Positions 24,715 to 33,464 of a stretch of 64,000 bases of DNA are shown here, piece after piece. The stretch's first letter is position 1, and each line of letters begins with the position of its first letter. The notes under the pieces were generated by a model. It was given only the letters and a program-made list of their open reading frames with translations, had not been told where the DNA came from and searched no databases. The DNA comes from Amycolatopsis camponoti (lineage in GTDB: Bacteria; Actinomycetota; Actinomycetes; Mycobacteriales; Pseudonocardiaceae). The translations under genes and the position numbers were made by a program. The stretch is taken from assembly GCF_902497555.1 (NCBI RefSeq), contig NZ_CABVGP010000004.1, forward strand, positions 248,001 through 312,000, written 5' to 3'.

Positions 24715-24887
24715 TTCAGCGACCGGGCCAGGGGGTTCCGCCACCTGGCGGCGTACTCAGGAGTGGTGACACAAAAGAACTAGGCCGGTCGAGTGGTAGC
24801 GACAGCCGGCGCGTAGCGCGGGTGTGGGGACGGGCGTTGGAGGGTAGGTCATAGACCTGCTTCTCGCACTCTGGAGGTTCGCCGACC

Positions 24888-26114
24888 GTGGCCAGGCCAA
24901 GCGACAAGGGCGTCGTGACAACCGCCGCCCGGCGCTTGCTGCTGCTGGCCGGAGCGGTGGCGGGTCTTTGGCTGCTGTCGTGGTGGGCATCGGGGGACGC
25001 CCAGGCCGCGACGCGCGAGGTGAACCCGATCGACCAGGTGGTGGCGGGGGTCCTCGGAGGGCCGTCGCCGGGCGTCGCGGCCGGTGCGGGGCCGGAGGGG
25101 GCTCCTGCGGTGGCGCGGGTTGTGGGTGCTCCGGTGGTTGAGCCGGTGTCGCAGGTTGTGCGGGCGGCTGCCCCGGCACTCGAGCCGGTATCGCAAGTCG
25201 CGGGTGCTTCTGGGCCTGTTGTTGGGTCCGTGGTGCGGGCGGCTGCCCCGGTAGTTGAGCCGGTCTCGCGGGTAGTGCGTGGTGTCGGACCTGTTGTTGG
25301 GCCCGTGGTGCGGGCCGCTGCTCCGGTGCTCGAGCCGGTCTCGCAGGTAGTGCGCGCTGTCGGGCCGGTCGTTGAACCCGTCATGCAGGCCGCCGCTCCG
25401 GTGCTCGAACCAGTCTCGCGAGCCGTGCGGGCAACTGCTCCGATACTCGAGCCGGTATCGCAAGTAGTCCGCGCCGCCGCACCCGTCGTCAAGCCGGTCT
25501 CGCAGCTCCTTCAGCCCATCGCTCCGGTTGCCGAGCCGGTCGTGCGTTCCGTCGAACCTGTTCTCGCACCGATCTTCCACGCCACCACATCCGTGGTCGA
25601 CCCCGTCGTCGGCCCCGTGACGGAGCCCGTCGGCGATGCCCTGGCCCCCGGGGTCCAGCCGACCGTCCCGCCGGCGTCCGGCACGGCCGACCCTTCCACT
25701 CCGAACCCCGCCGAACCGGCGGTCCGGCCGGCCCGCCAAGCGAAAACCCTGCCCCCGCAACAGGAAACCTCCGCCGACGTACCTGAAGCCGCCCGGCTGA
25801 CCGTGACGGCCCGGACCGGCACCCGGCCCGTCCCGGCCGCCGAGACCGCCGGGCCCGCCGCGGCAAAGCTCCGGCACCACAAACACCCCACACTCCACGC
25901 CACCCCCTCACCACCGCCGGCCCACGCCCCGGGGAACGTTCCGGCACCCCGGTCGCCGGCCCCCGAAGATGCTGCTTGCGGGACCGCCCCCACCGTCCCG
26001 CCGGCCTTCCTGACCCCCGGCCACGGCCCTCGCGCCACTCACGCGTTCACGCCGTCGCACGGGGTCTTCGTCCCGCTCTGGCGGGCCTGCGAACCGGGTA
26101 CCGGCCCCGGCTGA
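24888..26114 (+). CDS. Secreted Pro/Val repeat protein with alternating 14- and 11-residue units
   Basis: 408 aa. GTG start 12 nt after GGAGG. A basic N-terminus and hydrophobic helix (about 13-34) ending SGDAQAA look like a signal peptide or anchor. Residues about 75-250 consist of units such as APVLEPVSQVVRAV (14) alternating with GPVVGPVVRAA (11), each starting at a Pro and strongly amphipathic. The remainder is Pro/Ala/Thr-rich low complexity with two cysteines near the C-terminus. I recognise no enzyme family; a surface or wall-spanning structural role is likely. Confidence 0.75.
   Translation: MARPSDKGVVTTAARRLLLLAGAVAGLWLLSWWASGDAQAATREVNPIDQVVAGVLGGPSPGVAAGAGPEGAPAVARVVGAPVVEPVSQVVRAAAPALEPVSQVAGASGPVVGSVVRAAAPVVEPVSRVVRGVGPVVGPVVRAAAPVLEPVSQVVRAVGPVVEPVMQAAAPVLEPVSRAVRATAPILEPVSQVVRAAAPVVKPVSQLLQPIAPVAEPVVRSVEPVLAPIFHATTSVVDPVVGPVTEPVGDALAPGVQPTVPPASGTADPSTPNPAEPAVRPARQAKTLPPQQETSADVPEAARLTVTARTGTRPVPAAETAGPAAAKLRHHKHPTLHATPSPPPAHAPGNVPAPRSPAPEDAACGTAPTVPPAFLTPGHGPRATHAFTPSHGVFVPLWRACEPGTGPG
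25110..25620 (+). repeat. Degenerate tandem repeat coding for PV-rich units
   Basis: The DNA here encodes about twelve 14- or 11-residue units and repeats motifs such as CCGGTGCTCGAGCCGGTCTCGCAGGT-type blocks at intervals of 42 and 33 nt, or 75 nt per pair. Units vary at third positions, so this expansion is older than the 81-bp repeats at 6 kb. Confidence 0.6.
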
Positions 26115-26210
26115 GCCCGCCCCGCACCTTCTCCCGTCGCGTTCGCGGCGCGATCAGCGCTGCCCGCGACCACCGGAAGCAAGCACCATCCACACGTGAA
26201 TAGGGGCGAA

Positions 26211-26516
26211 ATGGAAGCGACTGTGTTCGATCTCGGAAAGCTGCGAAGAGACGCGGTGGTCACCATCCGGCTGGAGGCGATGGCGAACGTCAGGCTCCTG
26301 ACGGAAGTCAACCTCCAGGCCTACCGGCGCCGGCAGTACTACCGGATGCACGGCGGGGTGGCCACCGCACCGATGTTCAAGATCCACATCCCGGCCAACG
26401 CGCACTGGTTCCTGGTGCTGGACGTCGAGGGGCTGGAGAACCTGCCCCTGCGCCCGCGGGTGAGCGTCGAGCCGGAGCCGGCTGTCATGGCTCGTGGACG
26501 CACCGGCCCCCGGTGA
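26211..26516 (+). CDS. DUF1883-family protein
   Basis: 101 aa from the ATG at 26211 after AGGGGCGAA; the GTG at 26196 is an alternative. FDLGKLRRDAVVTIRLEAMANVRLLTEVNLQAYRRR, then GGVATAPMFKIHIPANAHWFLVLDVEGL, matches the compact beta fold of DUF1883, a domain sometimes fused to TIR domains and otherwise of unknown function. The last 32 nt overlap the end of the convergent amidohydrolase gene. Confidence 0.72.
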   Translation: MEATVFDLGKLRRDAVVTIRLEAMANVRLLTEVNLQAYRRRQYYRMHGGVATAPMFKIHIPANAHWFLVLDVEGLENLPLRPRVSVEPEPAVMARGRTGPR

Positions 26517-28083
26517 ACGTCATCGCGACCTTCGCGGCCCCGGCTTCCGAGCCGGGGCCCGCGAAGGGGTCGCGGTCGAGCACCACGAGGTCGGCGCGGT
26601 GGCCGGGCCGGATCGCGCCCGTGTCGTCGAGGTGGTTGACGTAGGCCGAGCCCGCCGTGTACGCGGTGATCGCCGCAGCGAGGTCGATCCGCTGCCCGGG
26701 TAGGAACGCGGGCACGTCTTCGCCGTACGGGATCCGGTTCACCGCCACGTGGATGCCCTGCAGCGGGTCGGGGCTGCTCACCGGCCAGTCGCTCCCGGCG
26801 GCCAGCGTGGCCCCGGACCGCAGCAGGGCACCGAACGGGTACTGCCACGACGCCCGTTCGGCACCGAGGAAGGGGATGGTCAGCTCGTCCATTTGCGGTT
26901 CGTGCACGGCCCACAGCGGCTGGATCGTCGCGGTCGCGCCGAGCCGGCCGAACCGCGGGACGTCGTCGGGGTGCACCACCTGCAGGTGCGCGAGGTGGTG
27001 CCGGTGATCCGTCGCGCCGTTGGCGGCGCGCGCGGCCTCGACGGCGTCGAGCGCGTCCCGCACCGCGCGGTCGCCGAGGGCGTGGAAGTGCACCTGGAAG
27101 CCGTGCGCGTCGAGGAGCGTGACGTACTCGCGCAGCGCCACGGGGTCGACGAAGCTCAGTCCACTGTGGCCGGTGCGCAGATACGGGCCGAGCAGGGACG
27201 CGGTGTGGTTCTCGGCGACGCCGTCCAGCATGATCTTGACGGTGCTCGCGCGGAAACCGCTGGCGCGCAACGACTCCCGTCGCTCCAGGAGGTCCGGGAG
27301 CTGGTCGGCGCCGCGGGTGCGGTCCCACCAGAGCGCGCCCGTGACCCGCGCGGTCAGCAGGCCGCGTTCCGACGCGGTGGCGTACGCGCGCGACGGGTCG
27401 GGCATGCCGCCGTACTCGCCGAGCAGCGCGTCCTGCCAGGCGGTGACGCCGAGCGAGTGCAGCAGCCGCTGCGCCCGCAGCAGCCCGGCGAGCTGCTCCG
27501 TCTCGGTGACCGGCGGCAGCAGCCGCGTGACGAGGTCCATCGCGCCTTCCTGCAGGACGCCGGTGGCACCGTCGGCATCGCGCTCGATGCGGCCGTCGGG
27601 CGGGTCGGGCGTGTCCGCGGTGATTCCGGCGCGGGCGAGCGCGGCGCTGTTCAGCCAGGCGCCGTGGTGGTCGCGGTTGACCAGGACGACCGGTCTTTCC
27701 GGCACGACGGCGTCGAGCAGCCGGCGGTGGGGGAGACCGCCCGCGAAGATGTCGAGCGACCAGCCGCTGCCGGTGAGCCAGGCGAGCCGCGGGTTCGCCC
27801 TGGCGTACGCGGCGACGGCGTCGAGGCAGCTCACGATGGTGCTTGCGCCGGTGAGGTCGCAGCGGCCGAGTTCGACACCGCCGCCGACGGCGTGCACGTG
27901 CGCGTCCTGGAAGCCGGGCAGCAGCAGGCGGCCGCGCAGGTCGACGACGTCGGTGCGCGGGCCGATCAGCGGCCCCGGATCATCGCCGACGGCGACGATC
28001 CGATCGCCGCGGACGGCCGCGAACCCGGCCCGTCCGCCGGGGGTGAGCACGGGGCCGCGGGTGAAGACGAGGTCGGCGTGCAT
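26485..28083 (-). CDS. YtcJ-like metal-dependent amidohydrolase
   Basis: 532 aa, full length for the YtcJ/AepA group. The N-terminal beta sandwich ends at LLLPGFQDAHVHAVGGG, the metal motif HxH. TVKIMLDGVAENHTA carries the carboxylated-Lys equivalent, FQVHFHALGDRAVRDALDAVE and HHLAHLQVVHPDDVPR give metal His residues, and AAGSDWPVSSPDPL holds the catalytic Asp. The C-terminal strand region is GAIRPGHRADLVVLDRDPF. These enzymes hydrolyse amide or ester bonds, and the substrate is unknown. No signal peptide. ATG start. Confidence 0.87.
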   Translation of the reverse strand: MHADLVFTRGPVLTPGGRAGFAAVRGDRIVAVGDDPGPLIGPRTDVVDLRGRLLLPGFQDAHVHAVGGGVELGRCDLTGASTIVSCLDAVAAYARANPRLAWLTGSGWSLDIFAGGLPHRRLLDAVVPERPVVLVNRDHHGAWLNSAALARAGITADTPDPPDGRIERDADGATGVLQEGAMDLVTRLLPPVTETEQLAGLLRAQRLLHSLGVTAWQDALLGEYGGMPDPSRAYATASERGLLTARVTGALWWDRTRGADQLPDLLERRESLRASGFRASTVKIMLDGVAENHTASLLGPYLRTGHSGLSFVDPVALREYVTLLDAHGFQVHFHALGDRAVRDALDAVEAARAANGATDHRHHLAHLQVVHPDDVPRFGRLGATATIQPLWAVHEPQMDELTIPFLGAERASWQYPFGALLRSGATLAAGSDWPVSSPDPLQGIHVAVNRIPYGEDVPAFLPGQRIDLAAAITAYTAGSAYVNHLDDTGAIRPGHRADLVVLDRDPFAGPGSEAGAAKVAMTFTGGRCVHEP

Positions 28084-28141
28084 GACACCGATCTTCCCGC
28101 ATCGGCGGGCCCGAGTCGGCTGGTGCGCGGACGTTTCGGGC

Positions 28142-28185
28142 TGTCGTGAATGAGTCTCGGCATCGGTAACGACGCATTCAGGACA
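28142..28185. repeat. Imperfect intergenic inverted repeat, candidate dispersed element
   Basis: TGTCGTGAATGA (28142-28153) and GCATTCAGGACA (28174-28185) are inverted with two mismatches around a 20-nt centre. The element lies 59 nt upstream of the amidohydrolase start, in the divergent spacer. It resembles a short palindromic family I associate with Amycolatopsis intergenic DNA; a genome-wide count would decide. Confidence 0.45.
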
Positions 28186-28282
28186 TCGCGGGCCGGCGAC
28201 CCGGCCGGTGCGGCGCCGGAATCCGCACCGGACCTGCGTCTCCGGTGGTCCGCAAAAGATTCACACACCGACCAACGGCGGA

Positions 28283-28309
28283 TTTACAACGTTGTACCAA
28301 CGATGTAAA
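28283..28309. promoter_or_regulatory. 27-bp operator-like palindrome upstream of the glutaminase gene
   Basis: TTTACAACGTTG-tac-CAACGATGTAAA has 12-bp arms with one mismatch and includes the perfect ACAACGTTGT. The central CG and length are typical of LacI-family operators. It lies 44 nt before the ATG at 28353, where a bound repressor would block transcription. Confidence 0.6.
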
Positions 28310-28352
28310 AGTTATCCCCGCACCGGCTCGTACGCCGTGGAAGGGGCCACCG

Positions 28353-30902
28353 ATGTCCTCCCGAGAACGCGCTCACCTGACCCGCCGGGACCTGCTCCGG
28401 CTCGCCGGGGGCTCGGCCGCCGCCGTCGCCGCGGCGCTCTGGCTGCCCGGCGCGGTCGCCGCCGCGGGTACCTTCAGCCCGATCCGGCCGCCCGCCACCC
28501 CGCTGATCGTCCGTTCGCCGTACCTGTCCACCTGGCAGGCCGCCGACAACCTCCCCGGCACCTGGTCGAGCTTCTGGACCGGGCACGTCACCGCGCTGTG
28601 CGGCCTCGCCCGCGTCGACGGAACCGCCTACGTCTTCGCCGGCTCGCCCGGGCTGCCGTCCGGGCCCGCTCTCACCCCGATGACGCAGGTCAGCCTGCAG
28701 GTCACCGGCACCCGCTCGACCTACGTCCTCACCGGCGGCGGCGTGAACCTGACCGTCACGTTCTTCTCGCCCGTCGACCCGGCCAACCTGCAGCGCCAGT
28801 GCGTGCCCTTCGGCTACGTGACCATCCAGGCCGCCAGCGCCGACGGCCGCGCGCACGCCGTCGACCTGCACTTCGACACCTCCGCCGAGTGGGTGCACGG
28901 CAACACCGCGACCCCGGTCACCTGGACCCAGCAGCAGTCGGGCGGCTACACGCTCCTCAGCTGCACCCCGGCGAGCCCCGGTGTGCTGCAGGAGAACGGC
29001 GACCAGGCGAGCTGGGGCTCGCTCGTGGTCGCGGCCCCGACGTCCGGCGTCAGCTGGCAGATCGGGCAGGACACCGTCGTGCGCGCCGCGTCGGCCGGTC
29101 AGGGTGCCCTGCCGAACACCAGCGACACCGCGCAGCCGCGCGCGATCAACGACCGCTGGCCGGTGCTGGCCTTCAACAAGAACCTCGGCACGATCCCGGC
29201 CGGTGGCTCGTCGGCGCCGTTCACGCTCTCGATCGGCCACGTCCGCACGCCCGCCGTCCGCTACCTCGGCACCGAGCTGCGCCCCTGGTGGACGCACTAC
29301 TGGGGCAGCTGGCAGGACATGGCGGTCTGGTTCGGCAACGATTACGCGAGCGCGCTGTCCGCCGCGACCGCGATCGACCAGCGGCTGCGCGACGACGCCG
29401 TCGCCGCGGCCGGCGGCGGGACCACCGGCGAGCACTACGCCGGGATCTGCGCGCTGGCCCTGCGCCAGGCTTTCGGCGCCACCGAGCTCGTCGACCGCGG
29501 CGGCGCGCCCTGGGGCTTCCTCAAGGAGATCTCCTCCAACGGCAATATGTCCACAGTGGACGTCACCTACCCGGCGTTCCCCGCCTACCTCTACCTTTCC
29601 CCGGCCTACCTGCGGCTGATCCTGGAGCCGCTGCTCGACTACGCCGAGCGCGGCGGCTGGCCGATGCAGTTCGCCGAGCACGACCTCGGCACCCACTACC
29701 CGGACGCGACCGGCCACAACGACGGCAACGAGGAGAGCATGCCGGTCGAGGAGTCGGCCAACATGCTGATCATGGCCGCCGCCCTCGTGCAGCGGCTCCC
29801 GTCGGCGGAGGCGAACGCCTTCGCGACCACCCACTACCGGATCCTGCGGCAGTGGGCCGAGTACCTGGTCGGGAACACCCTCGACCCCGGCTTCCAGAAC
29901 CAGACCGACGACTTCACCGGGTTCATCGCGCACAGCGCCAACCTCGCGCTCAAGGGCATCATCGGCGTCGGCGCGATGGGCGCCATCGCGGCGGCCGTCG
30001 GCAACACCGCCGACGCCCAGCGCTACCGGTCGACCTCCCGCGGCTACGTCAGCCAGTGGGTGACCCTCGCCCAGGACTCGTCGAACCAGCACCTCAAGCT
30101 CGCCTACGACCAGCCGGGCACGTGGAGCCTGAAGTACAACGGCTTCGCCGACCGCGTGCTCGGCCTCGACCTGGTCCCGCTGGGCGTCGCCGCGCAGGAG
30201 GCCGCCTGGTATCAGGGCCGCGCCGGCGCCCACGGCGTCCTGCTCGACCCGCGCAACAACTACACGAAGGCCGACTGGGAGCTGTGGACCGCGGCCTGGC
30301 TCACCGACCAGCCGAACATCCGGAACACCCTGGTCGAAGGCGTGTACAGCTACGCGACCACGACACCGCAGCGGGTGCCGTTCAGCGACTGGTACGTCGT
30401 CGCCGACGCCACCCAGCGCGGCTTCCAGGCCCGCCCGGTCGCCGGGGGCTACCTGGCCCTGCTGACGCGCCCGGCGGCGTCGGCAACGGTGTGGCGCAAG
30501 CTCCAGAACCAGCGCTCGGGCAAGGTACTGGCCGTGTCGAACATGTCGCTGGCCGACACCGCCGAGGTCACGCAGTGGGCGGACAACGGCACCGCCGACC
30601 ACCTCTGGGCCGTGGTCGACAACGGCGACGGCACCGTCCGGATCGTCAACCGCAACAGCGGCAAGATCCTGGCGGTCCACGACCAGAGCCTCGACGACGG
30701 CGCCCACGTGCAGCAGTTCCAGGACAACGGCACGCCCGACCACAACTGGCGGATCGTCGACGCCGGCGGTGGCTGGTCGAAGCTCGTCAACGTCCGCAGC
30801 GGCAAGGTCATGGCGGTCGACCAGCAGTCCACCGCCGACGGCGCGCAGGTGACCCAGTGGGTCGACAACGGGTCACCGGACCACCTGTGGCGGTTCGTCT
30901 GA
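28353..30902 (+). CDS. Tat-exported glutaminase-family protein with ricin-type lectin domain
   Basis: 849 aa. Twin-Arg signal TRRDLLRLAGG at 10-20 precedes the hydrophobic stretch and AVAAAG. The body carries the DUF5127-DUF4965-DUF1793 set of the fungal GtaA glutaminase family (WPVLAFNKNLGTIP, FLKEISSNGNMSTVDVTYPAFPAYLYLSPAYL, HDLGTHYPDATGHNDG, EYLVGNTLDP, LKYNGFADRVLGLDLVP, DPRNNYTKADWELWTAAW). The last 130 residues form three beta-trefoil repeats with QxW-like ends (RSGKVLAV, DHLWRFV), a sugar-binding ricin domain. It probably acts on glycans or glutamine-containing polymers outside the cell, perhaps under the LacI-type operator upstream. ATG start after AAGGGGCCACCG. Confidence 0.85.
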   Translation: MSSRERAHLTRRDLLRLAGGSAAAVAAALWLPGAVAAAGTFSPIRPPATPLIVRSPYLSTWQAADNLPGTWSSFWTGHVTALCGLARVDGTAYVFAGSPGLPSGPALTPMTQVSLQVTGTRSTYVLTGGGVNLTVTFFSPVDPANLQRQCVPFGYVTIQAASADGRAHAVDLHFDTSAEWVHGNTATPVTWTQQQSGGYTLLSCTPASPGVLQENGDQASWGSLVVAAPTSGVSWQIGQDTVVRAASAGQGALPNTSDTAQPRAINDRWPVLAFNKNLGTIPAGGSSAPFTLSIGHVRTPAVRYLGTELRPWWTHYWGSWQDMAVWFGNDYASALSAATAIDQRLRDDAVAAAGGGTTGEHYAGICALALRQAFGATELVDRGGAPWGFLKEISSNGNMSTVDVTYPAFPAYLYLSPAYLRLILEPLLDYAERGGWPMQFAEHDLGTHYPDATGHNDGNEESMPVEESANMLIMAAALVQRLPSAEANAFATTHYRILRQWAEYLVGNTLDPGFQNQTDDFTGFIAHSANLALKGIIGVGAMGAIAAAVGNTADAQRYRSTSRGYVSQWVTLAQDSSNQHLKLAYDQPGTWSLKYNGFADRVLGLDLVPLGVAAQEAAWYQGRAGAHGVLLDPRNNYTKADWELWTAAWLTDQPNIRNTLVEGVYSYATTTPQRVPFSDWYVVADATQRGFQARPVAGGYLALLTRPAASATVWRKLQNQRSGKVLAVSNMSLADTAEVTQWADNGTADHLWAVVDNGDGTVRIVNRNSGKILAVHDQSLDDGAHVQQFQDNGTPDHNWRIVDAGGGWSKLVNVRSGKVMAVDQQSTADGAQVTQWVDNGSPDHLWRFV

Positions 30903-30924
30903 CTCCGTTTGCGACACTGGCGAC

Positions 30925-32067
30925 GTGCGTGCCGACTCGCTTCGCCGGTTCCTCGACGAGCGGAACCCCCCGACCCCGTGCCTGGTCGTCGACACCGATG
31001 TCGTCGCCGACCGGGCGCGTGAGGTCCGTTCGGCGTTCCCCGGTGCGCTGATCCGGTACGCGGTCAAGGCCAACCCGGCGCCGCCGGTGCTCGACGCGCT
31101 GGTGGCGGCCGGGATCGGCTTCGACGTCGCCGGGCCCGCCGAGCTCGCCCTGTGCCTCGAGCGCGGCGCGGCCCCGGCCGACCTCGCCTACGGCAACCCG
31201 ATCAAGAAGCCCCGGGACATCGCCTTCGCCTTCGAACGCGGCGTCCGGGAGTTCACGTCCGACGCGCCTGCCGACGTCGACCACCTGGGCCGGTACGCGC
31301 CGGGCTCGGCGGTGTCGATCCGCGTCGTGCTCGACGCGCCGGACTCGGTGACGCCCTTCGGCCGGAAGTTCGGCTGCGAGCCCGCCGAGGCCCTGGACCT
31401 GGTGCTGCGCGCGGCGGCGCTCGGGCTGCGGCCCGGCATCGCCTTCCACGTCGGGTCGCAGCAGCCGGACGTCGCCGCGTGGGAGATCGGGATCGCCACG
31501 GCGGCGAAGCTCTTCGCCGAGGCCGAGGCGCAGGGGGTCGCGATGACGCGGCTCAACCTGGGCGGCGGCTTCGCGACCACGCACCGCGCGGCGGTTCCTT
31601 CGCTGGCCGCGTACGCGACGACGATCGCCTCGGCCCTCGACACGTACTTCCCCGAGGACCGGCCCGAGCTGATGCTGGAGCCCGGCCGGGTGCTCGTCGC
31701 GGACGCGGGCCTGCTGCGGACCGAGGTGGTGCTGGTCGCGCGGCGCGGCGAGCGCCGGTGGGTCTACCTCGACATCGGCCGCTACAACGGCCTCGCCGAA
31801 GCCGAGAACGAGGCGATCGCCTACCGGTTCGAGCCGGTCGGCCCGCTCGGCGGCCCCACCGGGCCGGTGGTGCTGGCCGGGCCGACCTGCGACGGCGACG
31901 ACGTCCTCTACCAGCGGACGCCGTACGAGCTGCCCCTTGCCCTGCGCAGCGGCGACCGCCTTGACGTCCCGGGTACCGGGGCCTACACCGCGAGCTACGC
32001 GTCGGTCGGGTTCAACGGCATCGAGCCGCTGCGCACCCGGTGCGTCGGGCGGTGGGGTGATGTCTGA
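30925..32067 (+). CDS. Fold-III PLP-dependent ornithine/diamino acid decarboxylase
   Basis: 380 aa, alanine-racemase fold. The PLP Lys is in RYAVKANP (about 47), the stacking His in AFHVGSQQ, the phosphate-binding Gly run in NLGGGFAT, EPGR at about 252, and the catalytic Cys-Asp in GPTCDGDD near the C-terminus. These fit ornithine or lysine decarboxylases of the ODC/DAPDC group, giving putrescine or cadaverine. GTG start, with the stop overlapping the speD start by 8 nt. The order decarboxylase-speD-aminopropyltransferase defines a polyamine operon and argues for ornithine as substrate. Confidence 0.85.
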   Translation: MRADSLRRFLDERNPPTPCLVVDTDVVADRAREVRSAFPGALIRYAVKANPAPPVLDALVAAGIGFDVAGPAELALCLERGAAPADLAYGNPIKKPRDIAFAFERGVREFTSDAPADVDHLGRYAPGSAVSIRVVLDAPDSVTPFGRKFGCEPAEALDLVLRAAALGLRPGIAFHVGSQQPDVAAWEIGIATAAKLFAEAEAQGVAMTRLNLGGGFATTHRAAVPSLAAYATTIASALDTYFPEDRPELMLEPGRVLVADAGLLRTEVVLVARRGERRWVYLDIGRYNGLAEAENEAIAYRFEPVGPLGGPTGPVVLAGPTCDGDDVLYQRTPYELPLALRSGDRLDVPGTGAYTASYASVGFNGIEPLRTRCVGRWGDV

Positions 32068-32419
32068 GGTCGGCCGGTTCGCCGGGCGCCACGTGCTGGC
32101 CGAGCTGCACGGCATCGACCCGGGCCTGCTCGACGACGCCCCGCGGCTCGGGGAGCTGCTGCGGGCAGCCGTGACGGAGGCGGGCGCGACGGTCGTCGAC
32201 GTCGTGGCGAAGCGGTTCGCGCCGCAGGGCGCCACGGTGATCGCGCTGCTCGCCGAGTCGCACGCGTCCGTCCACACGTATCCCGAGCACGGGTCGCTGT
32301 TCGCCGACGTGTTCACCTGCGGCGAGCGCGCCGACCCCGAGTACGCGGTGCGGTTGCTGGCGAAGTCGCTGGACGCCGCTTCGGTCCACCTGTCCGTCCT
32401 GCACCGGGGAGAACGCTGA
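32060..32419 (+). CDS. speD: S-adenosylmethionine decarboxylase, prokaryotic class
   Basis: 119 aa from the ATG at 32060. The self-processing site is LAESHASVHTYPE: cleavage before the Ser makes the pyruvoyl group, and His and Glu nearby act in processing and catalysis. CGERADPEYAVRLL supplies the second conserved Cys. The length is that of the Thermotoga/Bacillus-type proenzyme. It makes decarboxylated AdoMet, the aminopropyl donor for the next gene product, whose start shares one base with this stop. Confidence 0.93.
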   Translation: MSEVGRFAGRHVLAELHGIDPGLLDDAPRLGELLRAAVTEAGATVVDVVAKRFAPQGATVIALLAESHASVHTYPEHGSLFADVFTCGERADPEYAVRLLAKSLDAASVHLSVLHRGER

Positions 32420-33282
32420 TGCCCACGATCCACGAACCGGTCGGCGCCGGCCTCACCCGCGTCTGGCAGGTCGACGACGTCGTGTTCAGCGCGCGCACGC
32501 CGTTCCAGGAAGTGCTGATCGGGAAGACCGCACAGGGGACTTCGCTGTTCTGCGACGGCGAACGCCAGAGCACCGAAGCGAGCCAGCTCGTCTACCACGA
32601 GGCGTTGATGGTGCCCGCGCTGCTGCTGGCCGAGCAGGTCCGGCGGGTCCTGATCATCGGGTCGAGCGAGGGAGTCGCCTCCGAACTGGCGGTGGCCGCG
32701 GGCGCCACCCACGTCGACCACGTCGACATCGACGAGCAGGCGGTGCGGGCCTGCGCGGAGCACCTGCCCTACGGCTACACGACCGCGGACCTCGCGCGCG
32801 AGGGCGGGCCGATCCGCGTGTCCTTCGAGGACGGCTGGGCGTTCCTGGCCGCGGCCGAAGCGCGGGGCGACACCTACGACGTCGTCGTGATCGACCTGCC
32901 GGACGAGAACACCGACCCGGACGCGCAGCACAACCGCTTGTACGGCACGGACTTCCTCGGCCGGTGCGCCCGGCTCCTGGCCCCCGGCGGCGTGGTGACC
33001 TGTCAGGCGGGCTGTCCGACGCTGTGGCGCAACGAGACGCTGCTCGCGTCGTGGCGGCGGTTCCGCGAGGTGTTCCCGACGGTGCTGTACTTCGGCTCCG
33101 ACGAGCACGAGTGGGCCTTCCTCTCCGGACGTGCGGACCGCGTCGACGAGCCGGGTGCGCTGGTGGCCCGGCGGTTCGCGGAGCGGGGGAGTCAGGCTTC
33201 GACCCTCGACGCCGACGCCCTGCTCGCCGGCGCGACCCCGCCGTACTCGCTCCGCCGCGATACTGGTCTGGACCAGCACTGA
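32419..33282 (+). CDS. speE: Aminopropyltransferase (spermidine synthase-like, ACL5-type residues)
   Basis: 287 aa. SpeE pattern: TPFQEVLIGKTAQGTSLFCDGERQSTEASQLVYHEALMVPALL, then the cofactor loop IIGSSEG in place of GGGDG, DHVDIDEQAV, and VVIDLPDEN in place of the DSSDP catalytic loop. Glu in the glycine loop and the DLPD loop are closer to ACL5/thermospermine synthase-like enzymes than to classical SpeE, so the product could be spermidine or another polyamine. ATG start overlaps the speD stop by one base, so dosage is coupled. A short hairpin follows. Confidence 0.85.
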   Translation: MPTIHEPVGAGLTRVWQVDDVVFSARTPFQEVLIGKTAQGTSLFCDGERQSTEASQLVYHEALMVPALLLAEQVRRVLIIGSSEGVASELAVAAGATHVDHVDIDEQAVRACAEHLPYGYTTADLAREGGPIRVSFEDGWAFLAAAEARGDTYDVVVIDLPDENTDPDAQHNRLYGTDFLGRCARLLAPGGVVTCQAGCPTLWRNETLLASWRRFREVFPTVLYFGSDEHEWAFLSGRADRVDEPGALVARRFAERGSQASTLDADALLAGATPPYSLRRDTGLDQH

Positions 33283-33325
33283 CCGTCGATTCTTCGATAT
33301 GCACAACCGCGGCCGGGTGAAATAG

Positions 33326-33343
33326 CGGGAAATGGATTTCCCG
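33326..33343 (+). terminator. Short hairpin after the polyamine operon
   Basis: CGGGAAA-tgga-TTTCCCG is a perfect 7-bp stem 43 nt after the speE-like stop. It is a modest terminator candidate. Confidence 0.45.
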
Positions 33344-33464
33344 TACTCCGGGTTGTCGTGTTACTCCGTTCAGTGGCCGTCGAAAAGGTTGCGATCGCGC
33401 TACGATCCGTTCCGCGCGCGATCATCGTGATCAAAAGGCACCGTGGCCCATTTGGAGGAGCGTC

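Noticed and set aside
19996..24744. Minus-strand open frame of about 1580 codons
   Set aside because: It lies opposite several well-supported genes (DUF4326, large membrane protein, MarR) and its Arg/Ala/Pro composition is the usual GC-rich shadow; only the CoA-ligase, in its own frame, is real on this strand.
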